The notes under the pieces: generated by a model
The model's input: only the letters and a program-made list of their open reading frames with translations
Told to the model about the DNA's origin: nothing
Database searches by the model: none
Made by a program: the position numbers and the translations under genes
NCBI GenBank assembly: GCA_015679605.1
Contig: JAAAVE010000214.1
Span: 2,008 to 18,448 of the forward strand
Length of the DNA stretch: 16,441 bases
Direction of reading: 5' to 3'
Origin: Podila epigama
Taxonomy: Eukaryota > Mortierellomycota > Mortierellomycetes > Mortierellales > Mortierellaceae
Shown: in pieces, positions 1 through 10,600 of the stretch
How positions within the stretch are numbered: position 1 is the first letter of the stretch
Layout of the letters: each line of letters opens with the position of its first letter

Positions 1-3000
1 GAGAGAGAGACATACTCTTCATCACGCGAAGGCTCATCCTCTGTGGACATTTCAACGTCAAATTGGACCGATTTTCGCTTGGAGAGCATCATCCTTGAAA
101 CTGTTTGACCTTCACGCCGGTTCTTTTGCTCCCTCAAGCTCTGCCAATACACAGGTACAATAGACTTGAGCGTCAGCCAGATGCCTGCAATGTCCCTGTC
201 TGTCGGCGCAACCTCGATCAGCCACACATGAAACTTTTGGTTAATGACACCCACAACAAGATAGTGACGAGGATGTTGTGGGTACTGCAGAAACAGGATT
301 TGCTGGATATTGGCGCCGAATTGCAAAGAGTCCTGTCGTCCCAAAGCTAATCTCCTGTAAGGCTGGAGACCCAGCTGAATGCCCACTGACTCTAATTCTA
401 CCATCGACATCTAGTAACAAAACAAGAGTAACAGGTTGGTACAATGCATATAATGGAAAAGACTGAACGCATAGAAACTTTTTCTCTAAACTAGCACTTA
501 CCGAGAAGCGAAGTGAGATCAACGACTCTATAATATTGTTTGCATTTTCATTCAACCGGTTCTGGAATGCGGCAATAACAGCTATTTGTATATCATGTTG
601 ACCATAACCGCAGTTAGCAACAATCCCACAATCCAGACATATATGCGACATGCGATCATACGAACCCAGCGCAAAAAGACTAAAGACAAAAAAAGATACA
701 AGAGAAAAACACTTACGATCATCCACATCACCCGTCTTGCCAACTTCTTGAACGACAACACGCCCAGAGCGGACGTCAATTCGTATCCGAATCCAACGAT
801 CTTCTTTGAGTCGAACCAGCAACGCTAGGGGCCCGCCCGAGAGTGCCACTGATGATGGAGTCGATGATGCATGATCAGCATCGACACTCTCCATTTTGAC
901 GTCATCTTTTGAGATGTAGCTGCCCTGACCAGACCGTCCTTTCACCTCGTCAATATACGTCCACAAACGTTGATAGAGTCCTTCCATGACCTGCCCTGCG
1001 TGCTTGTTGACAACCTTGAGTATCAATCGCTCCGTGTTGAGATTAGAGGGATCCTATAGACCAGATGACACCATACCATAAAAAAATAGGGTTAGGCCGA
1101 AAAAGAAAAAGAAAAAGAAGAAAAGATGCAAACACATAATCTGCTACTTCCTCGTTGGCCAACTTACCAATTCTAGATCAGAGTTTACATCCTTCTCGCT
1201 CACATGACCCTTGACAATCTGGCTCCAGACAACCTTGATCTGCGACTTTGGATATCCGAGCAGCTTTGGGTCCACTAGTGCTCCAGCGAGGCCTTCTGGA
1301 ATTTGATGTAGTGTCCTGGGAGATCCTTCAATTTTGATTTCAAGATAATGCTCCTGCTGGGCATTTGCCGCCTGCTCCTTGGCCAACGCAGCGGCAGCCG
1401 ATGCCGGTGTAGACGTTCTTCGCTTGACTGCTGGTGTGGCGGGCTGTACTGTCGCTGACTGCATAGGTAACCCATTATGCCAGTAGACCAGTCTAACTAC
1501 TGAACGGTTGGCATTCATCTCGACTCGTAATCTGTCTGTCCATCCTGACCGCAGCAGAGTCAAAGCCTACGTTAAATGAAGAGAATAAATATAACAAAAT
1601 GGTGAAAAGCTGATCTAACATCATCGAATCCTTTTCACTTTGATCCGTGTTTTGTCATGACAACAAAGAAAGAGAGAACACGATACGCACCTGAAGATAC
1701 ACAAGTTCGATCTGAAGGTGCTGAGCCATGGTATGCAGGAAATCATACAGTCTGAGAAGAGCTTGGTTGGCCGGTGCTTTAGGTGGAGCCATATTTGGTG
1801 CCATTCCTGGACGTGGTGCGGTCGATACTGGCCCTGCCTCCAGTTCCTTTTGTGCCGACATTATGATAGACCTCATCTGCATATCGTTCAGTGAAGTCTC
1901 CAGCCCTAAGAGTAGCAAAGAAAATCGGCCACAATGTTCAATTTCTTGAAGACTACTCATGTTTGTTCAAGCTTCATGTAACAATGCTTTGAGAGATCGT
2001 TTTGGGTACCTTGAAAGGCTCCTCCTACTGGTTTGACGAGTAACCTCAATCCTACAATTCGCCATGGAATTTCTTCGGGTGATCCTGGTCCAGAGATTGT
2101 AAGAGTCACCTAAAAATCAAGTGGGATGGTCAATGTTCAATTCACTTATCAGATCATCATAGCACTCATCCATGCGAGGGACAAAAAAAAAAGGCATAAT
2201 AGTTCAAAGTCTATTTTCAATGACCATACCTCGAATTCATTCGGTACCACGAATTTGGCTTTGCCTTTGGCCACCGTATACTTCATCCCTGGCGGAACAA
2301 GTTCATCGCATAAAAGTCGCATCCTGATCACATCGTCCAATTTTTCCAGAGTGGATGCAATCTCGGCTCGCGTTGGTTTCTCTTCATCGACATATGTCTG
2401 TTTGATCCTGGATGGCAGACGTTGGTATGTTCCTGTCGTAAGCACATCAATGGCTGTGGGTATATCATAGTTTCGTACTCTATTCGCGTCGAAAAGTGGG
2501 AACCACAAACAAATTAGTGCCATGCAAAAAAAAAAAGGACTTTCCAGTGTCATTCTAAAGAAGAGTTTCGTTATCACTCGTGTTGCCATTTACCTTGCTC
2601 TGGCAAACGTCCTATACGTCTCAAAAAGACCGCCAACAGCCCGGGAAAAGAGTTCGTTCTCGTGTTGCAAGAATCCAATGATGTTCTAATAGGATGGTCC
2701 ACCACATCCAATGCAATAAAGCATTTCAGATGTCTGTCATGTCTTTCTTCGGGCACGAAAAAACAAAAAGTCCCCAAACAGAATTTTGAGTGCAAAAAGA
2801 AGACGAGTATTACCTGGCACTGCTGAACTTTTGTCGCGCTCTTTGCCCATTTTGTCAAGACCAGTAGTTTGATAAACTGTTCTCGTTTTGATAGTGCATA
2901 GTCCAGAATTTGTCGTTTCCTTTGAACATCCGTCATAGAAGGAAGACTAGGATAATAATAACAAAAAAAAAGAACACGCGAGTTTAGATTTCACAAAGTT

Positions 3001-3478
3001 CATCTTGTGCTGTCCGCTTTGACAATCACAGTGACACCAGTACCACTTACATTTCTGACAGATTAGAGAGATCAGCAAAGGCTTCGTTGGACATTCGATG
3101 GATAATGGCACCAAGTGAGACCATTCCATTCAGGTTTTGAGGAAGCATGGGCGGGGTAGGTGTTGGTCGCGACGATGAACCTTCGTTGCCATGGGTGGTC
3201 GTTGCAGGTACCATTCCTGCCGTACTAGTAACACCACCAACACCACCACCACCACTGCTGCTGATACTGCTTTGGCTATGAGTGTGGCTATGAGTTTGCT
3301 GAAACTGGTTGTGGTGCTGTTGTTGCTGAGGCGGGACGTGGCTCTGACTGAGGCTATGGTTGTGCCCCTTGACAGATCCGTTTGGTTGTTCCATCTTTAC
3401 ATCAGAAGGGAAGGCCAGGTTCGAGTGGATGCCATTCGTGGACTGGGATCGGGCATGCATGAGCTCAGTTCCTGCCAT
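1..3478 (-). CDS. MED14: Mediator complex subunit 14 (MED14/Rgr1 family), 3' partial
   Basis: MED14 is the backbone subunit joining the head, middle and tail modules of Mediator, so the product should act in the nucleus in RNA polymerase II transcription. Proposed exons on the minus strand: 3478-3051, 2946-2814, 2685-2594, 2479-2230, 2109-2010, 1905-1691, 1566-1168, 1053-717, 581-502, and 410 to the left edge. All have GT-AG introns of 91-135 bases and the frame stays open for about 814 residues. The family signature spans residues 119-178: SLGAIIHRMSNEAFADLSNL, then LPSMTDVQRKRQILDYA and EQFIKLLVLTKW. Further family-like segments are FLQHENELFSRA with LFETYRTFARAR, and FLQYPQHPRHYLVVGVINQ in the last exon. 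The first 118 residues are a Q/H/S/G-rich extension. The start is the first Met after an in-frame TAA at 3497-3499. A GTATGT at 15-10 could be the donor of a tenth intron, so the last exon may end at 16. The C-terminal part is off the window. Confidence 0.93.
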
Positions 3479-3855
3479 TCGCCCATTCAGAACTTTTTAG
3501 GTGATGCAATTGAAAGAGAGAAAAAAGGGGGAAATGGTGGATGAAGAGGTTGATGGAGGTGAAGATGAAAGTGAACACGGGATGAACAGACAGGGAGGAG
3601 TGTGGTGCAAAGGTCTGTCCCTTTTTTTTGGAGAATGGATGATGATGTCCAAATGATATTAGGGTTTCTATAGGTCTTTTTCTTTTTCTTTTCTTTTTTC
3701 TTTTCCCTTTTACTTTAAATTATTGATCACTTTTGTGGATTCACTCGTTTTTCTCTTTTAATGTCACGCCCGAAAGAAAATGAGAGATGCAAAAAAAAAA
3801 AAAAAAAAAAGAATTAGTCCAAATTATGAAACGAAGAAGAGAATCATCTTTTTGG

Positions 3856-3865
3856 CCTTTTTATA
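3856..3865 (-). promoter_or_regulatory. Putative TATA box for MED14
   Basis: On the minus strand the sequence reads TATAAAAAGG, a strong TATA match, between the CRE palindrome and the MED14 start. If used, the 5' UTR would be about 350 bases, or shorter if an upstream intron is present. The A20 tract at 3791-3810 lies between it and the ATG. Confidence 0.45.
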
Positions 3866-3885
3866 CCACTTTTTCGCATTTCAAT

Positions 3886-3893
3886 TGACGTCA
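3886..3893. promoter_or_regulatory. Perfect CRE palindrome TGACGTCA upstream of MED14
   Basis: The eight-base palindrome TGACGTCA is the classical full-site for CREB/ATF-type bZIP factors. It lies about 20 bases upstream, in the MED14 direction, of a TATAAAAAGG motif and about 410 bases before the MED14 ATG. The sequence is seen directly; the regulatory role is inferred. Confidence 0.5.
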
Positions 3894-3972
3894 CCGAAGT
3901 TGCAATGATTGTTGATTTTGCTACTCTGAGATCTCTTTGGTGGCGGACAGAGATTCAGCCATTAAAGTACAA

Positions 3973-3978
3973 TTTATT
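3973..3978 (-). terminator. Poly(A) signal AATAAA of the membrane-protein gene
   Basis: The minus strand has a canonical AATAAA about 32 bases after the TGA stop at 4012-4010. This is a plausible cleavage/polyadenylation signal and gives a very short 3' UTR. Confidence 0.55.
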
Positions 3979-4009
3979 CGGTCGCGTGTTTGTTTCTTTT
4001 ACACATATT

Positions 4010-6505
4010 TCACTGAGGCTGTTCTTGCTGCTGTTGCCGAGTACTTGACCCTGACACACCTGTTGATGATATTAACAGCCCACTGTCCGTATTATCCACC
4101 GTGGTTGCGGCTGTGACCGATGTCGAGGCAGCCTGTGCCTCGGACAACGGAATAATTTCTCCCAAAGGTACCTCCTGGATGGATGAAAACTTTGTAAATT
4201 CTTGCTTTGACGGACGCGCAGAATGCCTTGGCGATGATGGACCCGAGGAGGAAAGGGAAGAGGACGACAGGTCAGGTGAGAAAGGATTTTGGCTACTACT
4301 GCCTTGACCTTGTTGACTATACGACACTGATGATGACCCGGGTGGGGGTGGTGAGAACGGATTGTCGATATAGCCACGACTACTAGACGAGCTGGGCACT
4401 TGATACAATGGTTGATGGTGTTGAAGAGGCTCCTGAGGTAAGAGACTGGTGCTGCTGTTCCGACTATGGATATAGGGATATCGCTGAGTAGTATCCTCTT
4501 GCCTCGATTCACTCTCGTCCATCATATCGGGTGAGTATGGATCCTGTCCGTGCAACAAAGGTTGCTCTTGACCAGCATAATAAGGCGAATGGCTCTGGGA
4601 TGCGGGCACTGGTGCTTGTGGCGGCGACAATTGGTAGTGCTGAGACTGATATTGTTGTCCTTGACGATGTTCCTGGTACGTTGGATCCGAAAACTTGCGA
4701 CCATGACCATATCCCATCATCAAAGGTTTGTTGTCTGAGCCGACGCTCTGTCGCTGGTACTCATCCCGCTTCTGAGACGATAACAAGGGTGCAGCCTGTC
4801 CAGCATTCGTCGCTGCCCGTGCCAGGGCTTCGTTTCGTTTGGCCGCTTTGATCTGCAGACGTTCCGACGCATAATCCTGAAAGATGTCCCCCTCAAGATA
4901 ATACTCTGTCAAGACCAACTCCAACTCATCCATGCGTTCCTTGAGTAACCTAATCCGGACATCGTTGCTCTCCATATCCTTGTCAAACCGCCCAATATCC
5001 TCAATCTTGCCCGTAAAAGGACCCTTCGAGATTCCATCTGGCGAATCATATGCCTTGGCCAACGAACCCGCGACCCTTCTTCGGAAATACGGCATCTCGA
5101 CCAACTTTCCCCAAGGGGACATGGGTCCTGCCCCAAAGAGAAACACAAGAATCGACCCAGCAATCGAAAGCAGACCACCAATGTTGGACATGGTATCCCT
5201 GAGATTCGTCTTTTCCTCTGTAAAATACACAAACTGCAGGATCGACTGCGGCCGGAGGATGATGACTGTTGTCTGGTTCGTATACCCTTCTCGCGCCGCA
5301 ACACTCGCCGAGAATGGAATATGAGAAACTGACGACTCGTATGAGAGTGATTTCACTTCATCTGCAAAACCACAAAATTTTTTAAACCGTACAAAGATGT
5401 TGTCCTCGGTCTTTGTAAAGTTTTGACTGTTGACTTCAACAGGTGTATACCGGATTTCGAGGAAATGTCCAGGTTGATAGTAGTACTCATTGAAGCGATC
5501 CTGGTTTGTGAACGGAGAACCTCTTTCGCGATCTATTTTTTTTTTTTTTTGGTAGAGTTGGTTTTATGGTTAATAATCAAAGATTAGAATGGTCTGTTGA
5601 CAAGGAGAAAAGAGACTATGAGACGACATGTCTAGTTCTTTTTCTTTCATTTCTTACTTGGGTGAATGAGGTTCAGTCGATACCAAGGGTAATCTGGAAG
5701 GGCCCCTCCATGTTCGACAACAACTTCAAAGTATTCATAGGCCGGGTTGCTGAGGTTCGCGTGAATAAAGATACCCGTCACCTCTGATCCATTCTTCATT
5801 TCCTTTGTCAAGAACGTCGAGACTGGCTCGGCTGGGATATATCTAGCTGTCTTGTTTGTGTAGTGAATCCTGGTGACATTGACCTTGTTGGGCACCGTCG
5901 ACAAGATATTGAGAACTATGTGTACAGAAATGATATGTTCTCTAAATTAGGTATCAAGTAATATTGAATGGTATAGCCATAAAGAAGAAAAAAGTCTAAA
6001 AAAAGAAAAAACACTTACAAGGCATGATGGTTGCTGAATTTGGAGCGGTTGATTCACGTTTGAAGGTGTTCAAAGGCCGCTGCTGGCCTTGAGAGGCGTA
6101 CCGAATCCAGGTGTAAAAGTAAAAGATGGCACCGATGATGCATGCTGCCCGAGCAAAGAAGATTATAAAGTGACGCAGGAAACAATACATAAAGTTTTCG
6201 CCTACACGCCTCCGTGGATACGAGTCTGTACCACAAAGAAAGTTAGAGGGAAGGGAGACATGGTAACTGGTGAGAAAAGTCCGTAAACGTAAAGTTCATT
6301 TTCGCAAGGTGTGTGGAACATTCAACAAATGAAAAGTAAAGAGAAAATGCAAAATGCAAAAAGCAAAATGGTGACACTTACGTCCGAATGTAAGAATCGC
6401 CCAAAAGAACTGTAAAAGACTATCTCGGCGTGCTGCAAAGTCCTTGAACCAGTCAAAGAATGCTCCACAGCGACGACGCCGACCTGTTGATATTGTCGTT
6501 TGCAT
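4010..6505 (-). CDS. Unrecognised two-TM glycoprotein, low-complexity cytosolic tail
   Basis: I do not recognise the family. Exons are 6505-6382, 6201-6019, 5915-5658 and 5532-4010, with the frame intact through 695 residues to TGA. The N-terminus has an arginine cluster (GRRRRC, about residue 8). A first hydrophobic segment lies near 53-73 and a second near 306-325 (GGLLSIAGSILVFLFG). Between them are six N-X-S/T sequons (NVT, NKT, NGS, NLS, NFT, NQT) and few cysteines, which points to a luminal or extracellular domain of about 230 residues with both termini cytosolic. After TM2, residues about 378-427 look helical or coiled-coil (VRIRLLKERMDELELVL). Residues 428-695 are P/S/Q/H-rich and probably disordered. 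This layout recalls two-TM trimeric channels such as DEG/ENaC, P2X or PAC, but the Cys-rich signatures of DEG/ENaC and P2X are absent. A plasma-membrane or ER receptor or scaffold is equally possible. Confidence 0.85.
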
Positions 6506-6757
6506 GGTTGATGTTTATTTCTTGCTCCCTGTCGCGTGTCTCGTTGAACTCAATTCCGATCGAACGTATATCTTTTAAAATCTTGCTTAGGATGATTGAC
6601 AGGTTTTAAAAATCCAATCTGTACAAGGTGCGAGTGTGCGTGGCAATGGTTATGAAGACGATGGCGAAATTCCTGTTGTTGTGGGGATGCCGAATGAAGG
6701 AAGAGTAAAAGTGAAAGAAGAGAGAAAAAAAGAAGAAAAAAATGCATCCATCCTTTT

Positions 6758-6766
6758 CTTTATATA
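6758..6766 (-). promoter_or_regulatory. Putative TATA box for the membrane-protein gene
   Basis: The minus strand reads TATATAAAG about 255 bases upstream of the ATG at 6505. It is the best TATA match in this intergenic region. Its role is inferred from sequence and position only. Confidence 0.4.
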
Positions 6767-7309
6767 AGTGTGCCGTCCATGGTCCTCCGAGGGCGTCTCC
6801 TCTGTTTCCATTGTTGTTGTTATTGTCACTGTTGTTGCTGTGTGTGTGTTCGTGTTTGAAGATTGTAAGCATGTATTCAAAAGATCTGTGTTGCAAAACT
6901 TTCTCCGATACCCAAAAGGCAAATACCCTGCTGAAAGGACACGTACACATGCGCGCGTGCTCAGCGCAGCCAGCAGCTCACATTTCACCCAAGATCGTAT
7001 CTCGAATGTTGCTTCACATCACATCGAAGCAAAACAACAACAATAACGCAACAAAAGAGAGGAAACTAAAAGAAAAAACCACAAAGCACTAGAAGACCCA
7101 ATGGTCCTTGACATAAACCTTTTTCTGTCATCCATCCATCCATTCATGACACCATGCATGGCTCTCAACATCTCTCTTTCAAGTATCCATGGTCTTGTAT
7201 TTGCACAGCCCAGGCACAATTGCGAAGGCGATGGGGCACATGGAGCATCATTGTGAATTTTGCTTTTTTCATACCCGATTTGTTTTGCGCTGCACATCAT
7301 GAATGTGAG

Positions 7310-7327
7310 CATGCATGCATGCATGCA
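7310..7327. repeat. GCAT tetranucleotide tandem (self-complementary)
   Basis: Four or more consecutive GCAT units form an 18-base palindromic tract (with GCATGCAT cores), followed by a degenerate GCACGCAT. It lies in non-coding DNA downstream of striatin. Confidence 0.7.
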
Positions 7328-7632
7328 CGCATTTACCCCCTTCTCGTTTCCTGTTTACAGCAAACTTGCACGTAACATGACATGCTCAAGTGCAAAAAAA
7401 GTAGATCAGAGCAAACTTTTCGCTAAGCCTCGTCCCTCTGGTTATCAACTTTTTCCATGCTTCCAATGATAACATGGTGGATGACAACAGTCAGCACATC
7501 GGTATCCGGCCATGTTGTTGTCATTTTTGTCTTTTGTTGGATTTTTTCTTCTTCTTCCTTCTTCTCATGGGTCCCCTTTTCACTCCCATTGTAACATGAC
7601 TGGGGAAAATTCTAAATCCTTTTTAATAATCA

Positions 7633-10600
7633 TCAACTCCATGTCCACAATTTCGCTACGGTATCTGCTCCCCCCGTCGCAAGCAATTTGGGCTGTGTCG
7701 GATGATATTGTACCGCACAGACACCTTCATCGCCTCTCCGTCGATGGCCTGGGATCTCTTGCAAACATGCCCGATTCGATGAAGCCAGATCCCAGAGCCG
7801 TATCGATCCATCATGCCCACCAGAACATAACACCAATCCAGCTGCATCCACATCCAACGACGACACTGCATTCAAATGCGATAGCATCGAGAATGAACAT
7901 CCACCACTGTTCAAGTCAAAGAACCGGATATACCGATCTTCGTGTCCAGAGATCAACACCGGCATCGTAGGATGGCAAACAATCTTGTTGATCTGGGTCG
8001 CCGATGTACCATCTATCCGAGTAACAAACATTTTTTTCCATCATTAGTACATGAGAGACAGTAAAGCAGCGAGAAAGAGAGAGAAAAAAGAGATAAAAGA
8101 GTGTTTGCACACGCACCCATCCCCCCTATAACTTACCATAGGTTTCATTGCTCTTAAAATCCAGGATCGACTGCCCTGTCTCAATGTCAAAAAGTTTCAC
8201 AACCGAGTTGGTATAGCTTACAACCACCTTTTTCAAATCTGTTGGGCAAAAGTCGACACTCGTCGGCGCCGGTCCCGCACCTGTACCTGTGCCCGTGCCC
8301 GTGCCTGTACCATGATATCCCCATGACGACTTTAGTGCTGGCCCTCTTGTCTCTGTATCCCAAATCTTGAGCGTACCATCGGCAGAGATTGAGGCAAGGA
8401 GCTGAGACGATGAAATTGATATTGGGAACAACCGAATGTCCCATACCACATCCGTATGTCCGCTATATGTGACTAGTGGGATAGTTCGATCTAACATACA
8501 ACGACAGAACATAAAGGGTGTCAGATATCTATCCTTGGCACAAAGACCTCTGGAATACACATGAAAACAAAAAAAGAGCAGAAAAAAAAGAGAATCGATA
8601 CTTACCACCACGAGTATAGGGTTCCTTGTCCATAGGAACCAGCTTCCATGACCGTACTGTCCAATCCAAACTGGATGAAAAGCATATATCTTTATCTGCC
8701 GAGATGGTTACCGAAGTAATGGATCGGGTGTGACCACGGTAAATGTGCACTGGCTCAATCTCTGCACAGACACTCCTTTTTTGCAATCAAGGTGGCAAAA
8801 CGTGTGGTTAGTAAATAACAGCATACCATTGACCTGGCATCGAGTCATGGTTAAGGGACAAAGAAGACACCACTTACTTTCTAGACTCACGAAGTAGCGA
8901 CTCTAGATTCCAATACCTCATGGTGCCGTCTTCTGAGCCGGTTAAAATAGATTTGTTGAGTGGGTGGAACGCAAGCGATGTCACGGCATCAAGATGTCTA
9001 GCAAAAGAAAGAAAGATATGAAGAGTTAGCACACCAGCACTATATATATATATAGATGCCAATTGCCCTCATGCTCATCATCATCATAACGTACCTTTTC
9101 AAGGACGCCTTGTGTCTCCAACGAGGCACAGAGTCCTCCGTCTCCACCGTCTTTCCTCCAGTTTCATCTACCTCAAACTCTGTCCACTGTAAACTGGCGA
9201 GTTCGTCCAACATGGCAGAATCACGGCCCTTCTTTTTACGAATCGATTTTTGCCCCAGGCCATTGTCCTGTTTGGAGCGATCCCATTCCTTGACCATCCT
9301 GTTTAACTTTTCAGGCGAGATTTTGAACTTGTCCTGGACGTCTTTGCTCTAAAATTGTGTACATATTTTCGAAAAGAGAATATTATGGTAAGAAAATGTG
9401 TGAGGGTGAATGAATCTCCATTTCTCTGTCTCTCACACACACAGGTTAGAACCTGAAAAATGTGGTATCATGACCAATTTACCAATTGTGCCTCATCATC
9501 AGCCTTCCCAGCAGACGACTTGTGAGCATCCTTGAGCTGTTGTCCAGCCTTTTGCAGTTGCGTATGCCAATGCTTTACAGAAAGGGGGGAATGCATCACT
9601 GTAATCGGCTCCTCATCCTCTTCTGGTTGCAGGCGATCGTTGCTCTTAACCGTTGTCGCTGCAGCTGTAACGGTAACAGCACCTTCTTCTTCCTCTTCCG
9701 TCAGGGACTCTTCAGAAATAGGAATTTCCTTGACGACGACTTTTGGGGGTGCTGACTTTGCAGTGATACTTTGGAAATCAAGATCAACAGAACCAACGCG
9801 TCGATGCTTTGATATTGAGGCAGCCTTATTTTTGGGTTGTTGTGGTAACGCTGGATGCTGTTCATGTTGTTCATGTTGTTGAGGCAGTTGCTGCTGCTGC
9901 TGTGTCAATGGTGGAAGCTGTTGTAACGTCATATCCTCTGTCGCATCACGAGGGAAAGCGTCCTTTTCCTTCTTATATTTGTCTACGTCCAGAGGCGGGC
10001 TGCCAGCGACTGGTCTAATACCAGAAAGAGAATGTAAAGTTGGAACGGGCACAGAATTTGCTCTGGATATGAGTGGAGGAGGTGGCGGTACAAGGGATAA
10101 AGATGGTGCTTGTGCTGGGTAATAATCACTATTCCTGTTTCTGTTTTGTGCTCCATTCTGGCGTGTTCCTGGAGCAGCCCTCTTCTCGGATTCTTGACGT
10201 GCAAGACGGCTAGGTGGAGGTGGCATGGACAGGGCAATGGATTGTGGTACGGATGAGGTGAGATAGCTGATTTCTTGCAGACACCTAGTAGCATCGTTAT
10301 ATCGTTGTTGTTATGAGGGAACAATAAGAGCAAGGGATGAAGGACACAACGAGAACAAGCAGAAACGAGTTAATGTTACAGTAGTGTCAGGACATGGTAT
10401 GCTGGTGTATGAAAAACATGCATAAATTTGGAACGCCTGACATGAGGTACAACTCAAACACTCAGACACACATGGAAAAGAAAAAGATAAACCTACACGC
10501 GCAGATATTCTCTGCTCTTGGCACGGCCCAAGAGATCTAGACTACTCATTCTCGATGATGCTGCCGTTGCTGTTGTTGGGCTGACTTGAGTCATGTTTTG

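Larger units (their letters stand above)
3479..4009. other. Intergenic region between MED14 and the membrane-protein gene
   Basis: Both flanking genes run on the minus strand, so this stretch holds the 3' end of the right-hand gene and the promoter and 5' UTR of MED14. It contains an AATAAA (minus) at 3978-3973, a CRE palindrome, a TATA motif, an A20 run at 3791-3810 and a pyrimidine-rich patch at about 3677-3713. No ORF here has coding character. Confidence 0.7.
6506..7632. other. Intergenic region between membrane-protein gene and striatin
   Basis: This 1.1 kb region holds the promoter and 5' UTR of the membrane-protein gene and the 3' flank of striatin. Visible content: a TATA motif at 6758-6766, TTG/TGT-rich microsatellite at about 6810-6860, CAA-rich sequence near 7030-7047, TCCA repeats near 7131-7142 and a GCAT tandem at 7310-7327. 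Overlapping ORFs on both strands here are short and low-complexity. I see no tRNA-like or snRNA-like structure. Confidence 0.6.

Noticed and set aside
4531-5324. Plus-strand ORFs of 106 and 130 codons antisense to the membrane-protein gene
   Set aside because: They are shadows of the long last exon, whose own frame joins the upstream exons and carries TM2 and sequons.
5374-5404. A 31-base GTACGG...TTGCAG segment resembling a tiny intron in the last exon of the membrane-protein gene
   Set aside because: It is too short to be spliced, not a multiple of three, and removing it would break a frame that otherwise stays open across the whole exon.
7310-7327. GCAT palindromic tandem considered as a transcription terminator or cruciform
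   Set aside because: It is a simple tetranucleotide repeat about 300 bases beyond the striatin stop codon; its self-complementarity follows from the repeat unit and nothing else supports a function.
7512-7970. Plus-strand ORF of 152 codons at the 3' end of striatin
   Set aside because: It is antisense to the last WD40 exon; the minus frame gives clear WD repeats and the plus frame shows no family features.
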